DNA of 64,000 bases from Deltaproteobacteria bacterium (GTDB lineage Bacteria; Desulfobacterota; DSM-4660; Desulfatiglandales; HGW-15): assembly GCA_019310525.1 (NCBI GenBank), contig JAFDEE010000012.1:1-64000 (forward strand), read 5' to 3'. How positions within the stretch are numbered: position 1 is the stretch's first letter; each line of letters starts with the position of its first letter. Positions 36,554 through 45,519 of this stretch are shown in pieces. The position numbers and the translations under genes were made by a program. Below the pieces are notes generated by a model. That model worked only from the letters and a program-made list of their open reading frames with translations. It was not told the DNA's origin and did no database searches.

Positions 36554-39500
36554 TCACCCTCCACATCCTCCACACTTGATGCGGGTCATTGTCTCATCGA
36601 ATCTCCTGGCCACCAAGTTCTCAAATTCCTTCCCGGAATACAGGCGGTTCTTCTGAAGGTACCACTTGATACTTTCCCAGTAGTCCAGAAGTTCCTGCTC
36701 ATCCGTTATCCGATTCAAGATCTCTTCGATTTCCTCCAGTTTTTCCCGCCGCAGGTGATCCTTACGCAACTCAAACAGATCGTTCAAGCGGTGCCTCTGC
36801 TCATCGGAGAACCCAATCTCCAATGCCCGGTCCATCAGATCGTTGTACAGGCCGGTGATCTCCTCGAAATCTTCGATGAAGGACATCTTGATCTTGACCT
36901 GGTCGATCATGAGATCGGTGATCTCCTTCATCCGCTCCTCAAAGGCCTTTTCCAGTTGCTGTTCATAGTCTTCGGTATGGAAAGGAACCTTTCTGAGGGA
37001 ACGAAGACTGTAGTGGTAGTAATTCTTCAACTGGTCAAGGTCCGTAACGGTCCTCATATAGGCGATCTTTTTGGAGATGTTGACCTTGTCGGAAAAATCC
37101 ACCGAAAGGACCTTCCGAGACTTGTCCAGCCGGAGCAACATCCCGGTCCTTGCCTTGAAAAATTGGTTTAAGTAAGTATCACTCTTCCAAAGCTGCTCGG
37201 CGGATATTTTGTTCAAGGCGTCATTGACCGCCTCATAGCGCTTTTCAATCTGATCGCCAAGGGCCAAGAAATTGAGACAAACGGGCCTCCCTTCCCCTTG
37301 CTCAAAGGACCGAGCCCCCAGGATAGCGAGAAAAAGGAGCTTGATGATGTTCGCGTAGTTCAGATAGGTGCTGACATGTTCAAAACCGTATATCCGGACC
37401 TCGTCCCGCACCAGGCGGTGCAGGATATAATGACGGGCATCCTCGGGGAGGACCCGAAAGCTGTTGTAAATACGAAGGGCCTCGAAGAGTTCCTTTTCAA
37501 AGGAGGCATAGCCGATACCGTAATAGCTCCTTTTCTTGTAAATGTACTTGAGGGGAACCTTTACGAGTAGATCCGCCATCTCGGGGAACTCAACGTGCCG
37601 GATCCCCCGAAGTCTCAATATCCTTTCCAGGGCGTAGATCATCTTCCCGGACTCGACATACTGCTCTTCATCTTCTTTGCGCCACTCAAAGGACTCGAAA
37701 TAATGGGCGGGAGAAACGCCGTCAGGGAGACCGTCTCTGCGATAGGCCTCCAGGGCGCAATAGATGTGACCCTTTGCCGCGTAAATCTCCCTCAGGTGGG
37801 CCTCCGGTGTGGTCTTACCCTCAAGGATCCTATGGCACAAGGTTCGATATTGAAAGATGCGCCTGGCCAAGTCCTCCAGGATCAGGTCCTCCCTCATGGA
37901 AGAGAACATGGTAAAGGAACTGACGAAAAACGCATCGAAGACATCCTTGTCTCCCCAGTCGAGGGCGTCCTGAATGGCAAAGAGGGAATACTCTCCCCGT
38001 ATCATATGATGGAGAAGATCGTGGTTTTTCACCAGATAAATCAGGTAGTCTGCCGCCTCTTTTCCCATCCCGTATCGTTGCGGGATCTTTTCCCTTTCTA
38101 AAAAGAGGGCCCCGGCCTGGGCATGGTCCGCGGGATGGATTTGGTCCTGGTATTTTTCCCGTAACTCGGGAATCAAGCCGATGTCCCTAAACAGGAAAGA
38201 CTTGAGCAGCGCATCGAAGAGGGGAGGAATTTCCCTGATCCGGCTTACGATCTTCTCAAGGGTCTCGATCTGGAATTCGTTCAGGCCGACGATTCCTGCG
38301 GCCAGGGGACCGAACTCCCTCTGGGCCAATTTATGCAGGCTTTCCGTGTCCTGGAAGCTTCCCCTGTCTTTACGAATGAGGGCCTGGAGTCTCCTCGTGC
38401 TGCCCAGGATGTGCCCTATCAAGGATGATTTAAGATAACCCTTTACTGGCAACCGGATATCCCTCAGCGCCATGAATTCAGGAAGCACGAAGTGGAGGAT
38501 GGAAGGGGCATGCCGGAAGAGCAGGATCAAGTCAGAGTAGATATGGTCCGGCTGGAAAATCACTCCGGTGAAGTGTTCCTTCAGGGCCTCCCTCAACTTC
38601 CCGGCATCCTCGGCCCATTTCCTCTGCCTTTCCGGCAATCTGAACCCCTCGTCCTCCTGGGCCACAAGCCTTAGGTGACTCTGATAGAAACTTTCCAGTC
38701 TGGCGAAGAGGCGCTCCATCTGCTTGAGATCCTCGGTGGGGATCTCCGATATCTTCCGGCCGAGGGATCTATTGATCAAGCGATCTAGCTCATCGATGTT
38801 TTCATCCAGGTCGATGTAATCGACATCCAGGGCCTGGGTCTTCTGGTTGACCTTCAACTGGAAACCGGTCCCCACGATGAAAGCCGTATGATTTTCATAG
38901 AGTTGGTCGCTCAGGCGCTGAAGGGTGGGGAAATCGAGGTATTTGACCTTGACGGCGTGGGTTTCCTCCTCGACCCGCCGCAGATAATGGCCGATTTCTT
39001 CTGGTTCCACATTTCCCAATACATTGTTGAAGTTGACGATCTCGCTGCGGACCACGTTGGCGGTTATCCACAGAAGAAGAAAGACGAGCCGGCTGTTGAT
39101 CTTTTCGAAGAGGTGAACCGTACCATGAAACTCCAGGTTCAGCAGCTTGCGGTAAAAAATGGAGAAACGGAGGGGATCCTCCTGGTAATACAACTCCTCG
39201 AATCGATCAATGATGGCAAGCAGATCGATGACACTCTCGATCTGTTTCAGTTTTTCAACATCGTAGTCGGCCAGGGCCTCCTTTTCCATCCGCCCCTTGC
39301 TGCGGAGCTCGGACCAGGTGTCAAGGAACTGGAAGAGGTTCATCATCTTGAGCAACTTTCGAATAACCTTGCTCCGGATCCCGCCTCCTGCGCTCATTTG
39401 CTCGTCCAACAGCCGATCCCAATCCATCTCCCGATTGGTGACAACCTTGACCATCGACTCGTACAGGTCGAATAGCTCCGCCAGTTCTTCCTGATTCAGG

Positions 39501-41269
39501 TCGGATTGTTTGGAAGCCGCGGTTTCCGCCATGCTCATGAGACGGCAAAAACGAAGCAGGTTCAGGGCCTGGAGGGGGGGCTGGCTTCTGGCAAGGTCGG
39601 ATACAGCCTTCAAAGTCCTCTCGTTCATTTTCCCCGAAAGGATCCGGCCCATGGGGGTGTGGCCTACGACGATGAGGAAAAGCTCTCTCAATTCCCCAGG
39701 GGTGAATCCGAAAAGGGACAGCACTTCGAGGTGCTTCAGCAAGGGGGTCCTGGGTCCCTCTATGTTGTCCGGATTGAGATATCCCTTGATCCGCTGAAGG
39801 CGATTGACCTTGGACATCAACCGCAGCACATCGTTCAGGGCGGGGTACCGTTTTTTCTTGTTTTCCAGGGGTTCTTTCAACCTCTCAAAAAAAAGCCCCG
39901 GCAGGGAAGAATGATCCCCGCTCCTGATCCTTTTCAAGACCGTGAGGGTCCGGACGGCATAATCGAAGGTGTCCCGATAATCGGAAAGGAGGGCAAGGGG
40001 ACAGCCGCTCAACTGGGATTCCCGCACCTCCTGGGTCAACTTGCTCAATGTGGTAGCCAGGGGCTTTTTCTGGCCCAGGTATATCAGCATGTAGCCGGGG
40101 GTATACCCCGTAACCGTAAAACGCCGGCTCCACTCCTCCCGGATGGAGTCCGGGAGGAGTGGTTTAAGGAAAATTTTATCGAAATAGTTAGACAGGACCT
40201 TCGCCCAGGTCTTGTCCTGGTCATAGGCGAAATCATCTTCTAGGTGAAGGTTCAGGTAGGGGAGATCATTGATTTCCTGGAATGATATCTCTTCAGGGCT
40301 CCGCCCTCCGAGAAGCTTGTCCCATATCTCTTTTTCCACGTAAGGGGGGTTCAGGAAACTCTGAAAATCATACACATTGACCTGAAGAGGGCCTTCTCCA
40401 GCCTGGTATTTCTTTTTCGTCTTGAAAAGGTGGGTGAAGAGCAGAAAGTTCTTCATTTCCTGCTCGGTCCGAAAGGCAACCTCAACAACCTGGTTCGTTT
40501 TCAGGGTGAAACGATTGGCGACGATGAAGATCTCTCCATCGGGCTTCAACAGACCGTATATCTTTCCCAGCATGTAGTAGGCATAGTCCTCCAGGCGCCT
40601 CTTGGTCAGGGTTCCCTCATAGCGGGGAATATACTTTTCCATAAAGAGCACCTGGTAGATATCCTTCGGCAGGATGACCAGGTCCAGGGAAGTTCGGGTG
40701 GATCTCAGTTTCTCAAAGGAGTCGAATACGATGAATTGGTGTTCTTTGAATCGGAGTGAGAGATCGTTCACTATGAGATCATCAGCGTGGGTCAGTATGC
40801 CTATCTTATGACTCTCCTTGAGATATTTCGTGCGATGAAATCGGATGATCTTGCTGATCTCATCCGTCTTGCTCTTGATGTTGCTGAGAGAAGAGGAAAC
40901 CAGGTGAAGGGGGATCAGGTAATAGGGTTTTCCCTGCCGGGAGAACCTCTTCAATAGGCCGATACTCCGGTAGATCCGGTTGATTTCCCGGTAATGTTTG
41001 CGGATTTGAGTCGGATCCTGGAAATCGATGGACTGAATGAGATCTATCTCTTTGGGTCTCAACCTGTCATAGACCTCAAAAAACCCGAACCCGTAGGCAT
41101 TCCCTCCAAAACGACTGGGAATCTGTGAAGGATGCTTGTGGGCGGCAATGGTCCCGGCAGGGATATCGGAAGGCTCGATCCCCAGGGCTTCGAATTCTTC
41201 GGCCTTTATGAAGTCGAAGGAATCCGCAACCCAAAAAGCTTCCTGTGGCAGCAAATCCTTGGTTGCCAT
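36554..41269 (-). CDS. Very large protein of unknown function with GlnD-type HD-like region
   Basis: 1571 residues. I do not recognise the whole protein. Residues about 150-270 look like a degenerate Rossmann methyltransferase core: KIGILTHADDLIV, LDLVILPKDIY, then LLKPDGEIFIVANRF, but without a clear SAM-binding glycine motif. Residues about 1025-1140 resemble the HD region of the uridylyltransferase GlnD: FRDIGLIP, ADHAQAGALFLE (1048 on) and LVKNHDLLHH (1080 on). The first metal-ligand His-Asp pair reads Arg-Asp, so a classical phosphohydrolase site is incomplete. The remainder is Leu/Glu/Arg-rich helical with coiled-coil stretches near the C-terminus, ending in CGGCGG. No signal peptide or membrane helix, so cytosolic. 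cutA follows. Confidence 0.8.
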   Translation of the reverse strand: MATKDLLPQEAFWVADSFDFIKAEEFEALGIEPSDIPAGTIAAHKHPSQIPSRFGGNAYGFGFFEVYDRLRPKEIDLIQSIDFQDPTQIRKHYREINRIYRSIGLLKRFSRQGKPYYLIPLHLVSSSLSNIKSKTDEISKIIRFHRTKYLKESHKIGILTHADDLIVNDLSLRFKEHQFIVFDSFEKLRSTRTSLDLVILPKDIYQVLFMEKYIPRYEGTLTKRRLEDYAYYMLGKIYGLLKPDGEIFIVANRFTLKTNQVVEVAFRTEQEMKNFLLFTHLFKTKKKYQAGEGPLQVNVYDFQSFLNPPYVEKEIWDKLLGGRSPEEISFQEINDLPYLNLHLEDDFAYDQDKTWAKVLSNYFDKIFLKPLLPDSIREEWSRRFTVTGYTPGYMLIYLGQKKPLATTLSKLTQEVRESQLSGCPLALLSDYRDTFDYAVRTLTVLKRIRSGDHSSLPGLFFERLKEPLENKKKRYPALNDVLRLMSKVNRLQRIKGYLNPDNIEGPRTPLLKHLEVLSLFGFTPGELRELFLIVVGHTPMGRILSGKMNERTLKAVSDLARSQPPLQALNLLRFCRLMSMAETAASKQSDLNQEELAELFDLYESMVKVVTNREMDWDRLLDEQMSAGGGIRSKVIRKLLKMMNLFQFLDTWSELRSKGRMEKEALADYDVEKLKQIESVIDLLAIIDRFEELYYQEDPLRFSIFYRKLLNLEFHGTVHLFEKINSRLVFLLLWITANVVRSEIVNFNNVLGNVEPEEIGHYLRRVEEETHAVKVKYLDFPTLQRLSDQLYENHTAFIVGTGFQLKVNQKTQALDVDYIDLDENIDELDRLINRSLGRKISEIPTEDLKQMERLFARLESFYQSHLRLVAQEDEGFRLPERQRKWAEDAGKLREALKEHFTGVIFQPDHIYSDLILLFRHAPSILHFVLPEFMALRDIRLPVKGYLKSSLIGHILGSTRRLQALIRKDRGSFQDTESLHKLAQREFGPLAAGIVGLNEFQIETLEKIVSRIREIPPLFDALLKSFLFRDIGLIPELREKYQDQIHPADHAQAGALFLEREKIPQRYGMGKEAADYLIYLVKNHDLLHHMIRGEYSLFAIQDALDWGDKDVFDAFFVSSFTMFSSMREDLILEDLARRIFQYRTLCHRILEGKTTPEAHLREIYAAKGHIYCALEAYRRDGLPDGVSPAHYFESFEWRKEDEEQYVESGKMIYALERILRLRGIRHVEFPEMADLLVKVPLKYIYKKRSYYGIGYASFEKELFEALRIYNSFRVLPEDARHYILHRLVRDEVRIYGFEHVSTYLNYANIIKLLFLAILGARSFEQGEGRPVCLNFLALGDQIEKRYEAVNDALNKISAEQLWKSDTYLNQFFKARTGMLLRLDKSRKVLSVDFSDKVNISKKIAYMRTVTDLDQLKNYYHYSLRSLRKVPFHTEDYEQQLEKAFEERMKEITDLMIDQVKIKMSFIEDFEEITGLYNDLMDRALEIGFSDEQRHRLNDLFELRKDHLRREKLEEIEEILNRITDEQELLDYWESIKWYLQKNRLYSGKEFENLVARRFDETMTRIKCGGCGG

Positions 41270-41392
41270 AGCCGCTCAAGTCCTCTGATCTGAATCAGGT
41301 CCATCCGGGGGACCTTACCGGGAAGCCCTAGACCGTGTCTCCTTGGGGGGGTACAGGAAGGAAACCCGGGGACACCCCAAGAACATAAAAGA

Positions 41393-42919
41393 TCATTGCT
41401 CACCGCCATAACGCTTCTTGACCTCGGCCCGGTCGATGGAACCATCCTTCAGGAGGGGAAGTTCCCTTACGAATTCCACGTAGGAAGGTTTCTTGTAACG
41501 GGCTATCCGCTCTCCGACGAAATCGATGAGTTCCTGAGCATCAAGTCGCTCCCCCTCCCTGAGCTGGCACACGGCCTTGATACCTTCCTTCCATTTTGGA
41601 TCCGGGACCCCGAAAACAACGGTCTTTTCCACGGCGGGATGCTGCAGGATCACCTTCTCCACCTCGGCCGGGTAAACGTTCTCTCCTCCCGGCTTGATCA
41701 GTTCCTTCTCCGCGCTCCTCCCCGCATACCAGAGATACCCCTCGTCGTCGAAACGTCCCAGATCACCGGTGTGGTGCCACCCTTCCCGAAAGGTGTGGGT
41801 TGTCTCTTCGGGCAGTCCCCAATACCCCTTGAATACCATGGGGCCTTTTACCGTTATCTCGCCCACCTCGCCCCGGGCCACGGGACGATCATATTCATCC
41901 ACCAGCCTGACATCGATCATGGGGAGCATCCGCCCGGCGGCCCCGGGCCTCTCGTCGTAAGGACCGAAAGAGACCAGGCAGGATGTCTCTGTTTGTCCGT
42001 ACATGGAATAAAAGGTTCCTTCACTTGCTTTCTGGTACCTTTCTATGGTTTCGGGGGTTTCGATCCCCGTCACAGCCCGCAACGGGCTGATGTCAACTCC
42101 TTTCTTTTCCCCCTCGTCCAGGAGTGAGGAGAGGATCGGGGTAAAAACCATGGTGAAAGACGCCTCTTTCTCCCTGATGATATCGACGGCCCGGACCGCG
42201 TCGAATCCCTTCATTTGAACGTTCAGGGCTCCCGCGTGGAAGGCGGCGGTGGTCATGAACAATCCCCCCACGTGGAAAAAGGGCAAAAAATTAAGGTGGA
42301 CATCCTTCGACGTCACATTCATCAGGTAGTCAAAATGCATATCGGCCCAAAGCAAATTGGCGTGGCTCAAGAGAGCGCCCCGCGGTTTTCCGGCAACCGC
42401 CGCCGTATGAATAATGACCAGCCCGTCTTCCGCGCCCACATCCGGTGGGGAAAAATCGCCGCTCTTTTCCATCAAACTGGAAAAAGGAGGATATTGTCCT
42501 CCTTCGGTGCGTTCCAGGCTGAAACAGGATTTCACAAAAGGCAAATTTTCACGGAGATCTCCGATGACCGCCTGGTTCTCGTCGTCAACGAATACCACGA
42601 CAGGCTTGCAATTCTCGAGGTTATAACGGACCTCCTCCTTGGACAACCTCCAACTGATGGGAACCAGGATCGCCCCAAGAGCGGCCGTGGCCCCTAAAAG
42701 GAGAAAATACTCCAGGCTGTTCTTGGCCAGCACGCCCACCCTGTCCCCTTTTTTAACATCTTTTTCCCGGAGCCCGAGGGCCAAACGCTCGACCTGTTCC
42801 AGGTATTCTGAAAAGGTCAGGGAACGCTCATCCTCCACCCCGTACCAGGCTTCCTTGTCTCCGAAAGTCACCGCATTGCGTTTGATTAGATCATAAAAGG
42901 TAAAATCATAAATTCCCAT
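41393..42919 (-). CDS. AMP-forming acyl-CoA ligase family protein lacking the A10 lysine
   Basis: 508 residues of the adenylate-forming superfamily. The A5 segment SMYGQTETS, the A7/A8 region HHTGDLGRFDDEGYLWYAGR and the GGENVYPAEVE motif are good. Two key places are odd: the phosphate loop reads IIHTAAVAGKPRGALLSH rather than T-S/T-GTTG-PKG, and the C-terminal motif reads LPLLKDGSIDR, where position 494 is serine instead of the lysine used for adenylation. It could therefore be a thioesterification-only or altered enzyme. Acid substrate unknown; the family would make fatty or aromatic acyl-CoA. Confidence 0.85.
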   Translation of the reverse strand: MGIYDFTFYDLIKRNAVTFGDKEAWYGVEDERSLTFSEYLEQVERLALGLREKDVKKGDRVGVLAKNSLEYFLLLGATAALGAILVPISWRLSKEEVRYNLENCKPVVVFVDDENQAVIGDLRENLPFVKSCFSLERTEGGQYPPFSSLMEKSGDFSPPDVGAEDGLVIIHTAAVAGKPRGALLSHANLLWADMHFDYLMNVTSKDVHLNFLPFFHVGGLFMTTAAFHAGALNVQMKGFDAVRAVDIIREKEASFTMVFTPILSSLLDEGEKKGVDISPLRAVTGIETPETIERYQKASEGTFYSMYGQTETSCLVSFGPYDERPGAAGRMLPMIDVRLVDEYDRPVARGEVGEITVKGPMVFKGYWGLPEETTHTFREGWHHTGDLGRFDDEGYLWYAGRSAEKELIKPGGENVYPAEVEKVILQHPAVEKTVVFGVPDPKWKEGIKAVCQLREGERLDAQELIDFVGERIARYKKPSYVEFVRELPLLKDGSIDRAEVKKRYGGEQ

Positions 42920-43006
42920 TGGTTTACCCTCCAGAAATCATGGTGAGGAAAACAGGGACCGCCGCAACAAACGGGCACACCTCCCCGCCCCTTGCAAGTT
43001 TACTGG

Positions 43007-43204
43007 GAGACCTTTGTAAAACGCTCCCTTTTGCCCAATCTTCCGCCTTCGCTATGGCTACGGCGTGACAAGCCCGCCAGACAGCCGGCGGACAAGCGGC
43101 GTCAGGCTCAAATTTTAATACTCGAAATACTTCAATGTATTCCTGTGGTTAAAATTTTCGCCTTCCTTGACCTTGAACAAAATTAAACGTTTTTCAAAGA
43201 TCTC
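43007..43204. mobile_element. MITE-like element, family 3
   Basis: 198 bp, ends GAGACCTTTGTAAAACG and CGTTTTTCAAAGATCTC. Shares its interior with 6317-6538. No coding capacity. Confidence 0.75.
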
Positions 43205-43302
43205 GTCTTTCATGCTTCTCGAGATCCGGAAGCAATAGAATCGCCCCGGTGATATCTTCCATCGGGTGGAATTTTCCCCGGTGTTCGGCAGAAAATCCTG
43301 AG

Positions 43303-43442
43303 CAGGCTGTTGTAAAACTACTGCGTTTGCAAATGCTGCGTATATATTCGGCTCAAAATGCTCATTTACTAAATGCAAACTCCGCCATTCAGCCTCATTT
43401 CGCCTTGCCTCAGGTGCACCTGCTACGTTTTTCAACAACATG
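43303..43442. mobile_element. MITE-like element, family 1 (copy A)
   Basis: 140 bp with inverted ends CAGGCTGTTGTAAAACTA and CGTTTTTCAACAACATG. Aligns end to end with 51100-51240 in the opposite orientation, including AAAATGCTCATTTA and TCTTGCCTCAG-like blocks. The rest of the gap 42920-43604 has no gene. Confidence 0.8.
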
Positions 43443-43604
43443 CTAAGGAATTTTGCGGTACTTGAGGGATCGTTGTGGGGATGAACGCTCCCCGGTGGAT
43501 CAAGGGAATGCCCGCCTTCAATCTTGGAACAACGCTTGCAGTCCTTCGGGCAAAAAGGAATGCCGGCATCCACAGAGCCATGGGAAAAACCTGGGGAACC
43601 GGGG

Positions 43605-44114
43605 TCAGTTCTCCGCCGCCGACTCCCTCCGCAGCTCCTCCTCGAATTCGGCGAAAAAACGATCTTTCTCCTTCCAATCGGGCCCGAATCTCCGATTGAA
43701 ATGTCCTCCCAGCTTCTCGAAGAGTTTTCTCCAAAGCTGATTTTTGCTGACTCCCGCGACCACTTCCTCAAGAAAAGGACGTAGTTCGGAGATCTTTTCC
43801 TTGGGGAGAAAGGAGATGGCCCCGAGTCTGATCGACTGTTTCAAGGCCTTGGGGGTCAAGGCGTGTGCCGTGAGCATGACTGTCGGGAAGCCTCGGGCCA
43901 CGGAATCCTTCAGAAGCTCGAACCCGTTCACTCCCATGATATCGAGGACGACGGCGTCATAGGTATAACCCAGCAGGTATTGGAGGGCGGTCTCGTAGTT
44001 CGTCGCCTTGTGAAGGATGCACATATCAAGCTCTTCCTCCACAACCTCGAGCACGTCCGGTTCATCATCCACCACAAGGATCATCTTGTCTTGCAAAGGG
44101 CTCTGGTCGTTCAT
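43605..44114 (-). CDS. Receiver-domain protein with short C-terminal extension
   Basis: 169 residues. Receiver: MILVVDDEPDVLEVVEEEL, phospho-Asp in YDAVVLDIMGVNGFELL, Thr in VMLTAH, Lys in SFLPKEKI. The 50-residue tail (NQLWRKLFEKLGGHFNRRFGP onwards) is helical with no DNA-binding motif. It is the last of three signalling genes on this strand, 139 bp after the histidine kinase, and may be its partner. Confidence 0.85.
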   Translation of the reverse strand: MNDQSPLQDKMILVVDDEPDVLEVVEEELDMCILHKATNYETALQYLLGYTYDAVVLDIMGVNGFELLKDSVARGFPTVMLTAHALTPKALKQSIRLGAISFLPKEKISELRPFLEEVVAGVSKNQLWRKLFEKLGGHFNRRFGPDWKEKDRFFAEFEEELRRESAAEN

Positions 44115-44253
44115 TCCGCTCTCAACCCCCTTTCGCTTAAGGTTGGCGGTTGCAGAAGGCGCGTCTTATTTGATTTATAACAAAATTTCCTTCCCCGGTC
44201 AAACCGGGCGAAAAGGGAAAAGGCAAGATCAAAGGGGGTTTTATGGAAAGGGT

Positions 44254-45501
44254 TCAGCGCACGGATTTGGGCTGGAGGGGGAGAGTGAAGGTGAAGGTGC
44301 TTCCCTGTTTTCCATCGCTGATGACCCTGATGCTCCCCCGGTGGGCTTCAACAGCCATCCGGCAGAACGTCAATCCCAGTCCCGTAGTGTAAAGACGGGT
44401 CCCCGTCTCCCTTTTCAGTTGATGATACTTGTCAAAGATGCTCTCCTGGTATTCCGGGGGAATCCCGGGGCCGTTGTCCTTCACGTAAAACTCGATTTTC
44501 GATTTATCCGGGAAGTGGAAACCCGCCTCAATGGTCTCACCGGCGGGGGAATACTGAATAGCATTGCTCAGAAGATTCTGTAATATCCGAAGGAGAATAT
44601 CCCGGTCGGCCCATAGAAATTCTCTGGAATCGGATTCCGGGATATCCTCCTGCACGCGTAAGTCCTTGGACTTCGTGAGTCCAAAGACCCGGGCCACCGC
44701 CTCTTTAAATATGTCCCGTGGATCGATACGCTCGTAAACGAGCTGAAGTTTGCCTTCCTCAATCCGTGAGATGTCCAGAAGGTTGGAAACCATCCGGTAG
44801 AGGGTATCGCAGCCGGATTGAGCAGCGCGTACGAACTCCAAGTTCTCCCCGTTCAACGTATAGGATAAGATATCCAGGTTTGCCACGATCTCGGAAATGG
44901 GGCCTTTCAAATCATGGATCATCATATTATAGAGGTCTGTCTTGAGCCTTTCGAGCTTTCGCAACTCTCTGTTTTTCTGCTGGAGTATGCGTCCTTTCTT
45001 TTTGAGGGACTCGGCCAGGCGCTGGTTTTCAAGGGCTCCGATAACCTGTCCTGCAAGGCAGAGAAGACCTTCCTGTTCTGCGGCAGAGAATATATCGTCT
45101 CCCAGTTTATCCGTCACGCTGAGGACCCCGATCACTTTCTCATCCACGATGATGGGAACCAGTAGAAAGGCAGCACCCCGGTAACGGTCAAAACGTTTAT
45201 GGAACCGGCGACTCCTGTGGATATCGTCCACCCGTAGAGGCTTCTTGTGCCGAACGACCCAGCTCGAAGGGCTCTCCTCTTCCAGGGACTGACGAACGCC
45301 GACCAGTTCCGGTTTGGTCGAGGCCGCCACTTCCAGATTTTTACGCCCCTTTATAAGCATGATGGAACCACTCTTGGCCTTCATGCAGCGGACGATCTCA
45401 CGGAGAATCTTTTCAAGCTTATCGTTGAAGGCCAAACGACGATCCCGGGAAATGCCGTTTATCGCCATGAGGGCTTTCAATATTAAGGTGTCACGTTCCA
45501 T
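44254..45501 (-). CDS. GAF-domain sensor histidine kinase
   Basis: 415 residues, soluble. GAF domain about 20-165 (KSGSIMLIKGRKNLEVAAS, FLLVPIIVDEKVIGVLSVTD), coiled linker, H box MMIHDLKGPISEIVANLD with phosphoacceptor His near 200, N box LLSNAIQYSPAG, and G boxes DNGPGIPPEYQ and TTGLGLTFCR. The GAF ligand is unknown. Starts 18 bp after the receiver-TPR gene. Confidence 0.92.
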   Translation of the reverse strand: MERDTLILKALMAINGISRDRRLAFNDKLEKILREIVRCMKAKSGSIMLIKGRKNLEVAASTKPELVGVRQSLEEESPSSWVVRHKKPLRVDDIHRSRRFHKRFDRYRGAAFLLVPIIVDEKVIGVLSVTDKLGDDIFSAAEQEGLLCLAGQVIGALENQRLAESLKKKGRILQQKNRELRKLERLKTDLYNMMIHDLKGPISEIVANLDILSYTLNGENLEFVRAAQSGCDTLYRMVSNLLDISRIEEGKLQLVYERIDPRDIFKEAVARVFGLTKSKDLRVQEDIPESDSREFLWADRDILLRILQNLLSNAIQYSPAGETIEAGFHFPDKSKIEFYVKDNGPGIPPEYQESIFDKYHQLKRETGTRLYTTGLGLTFCRMAVEAHRGSIRVISDGKQGSTFTFTLPLQPKSVR

Positions 45502-45519
45502 GGCAATGTCCTTACACCA

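Noticed and set aside
43115-43771. Long minus-strand frame crossing two MITEs into the receiver gene
   Set aside because: It is out of frame with the receiver protein and formed by repeat sequence.
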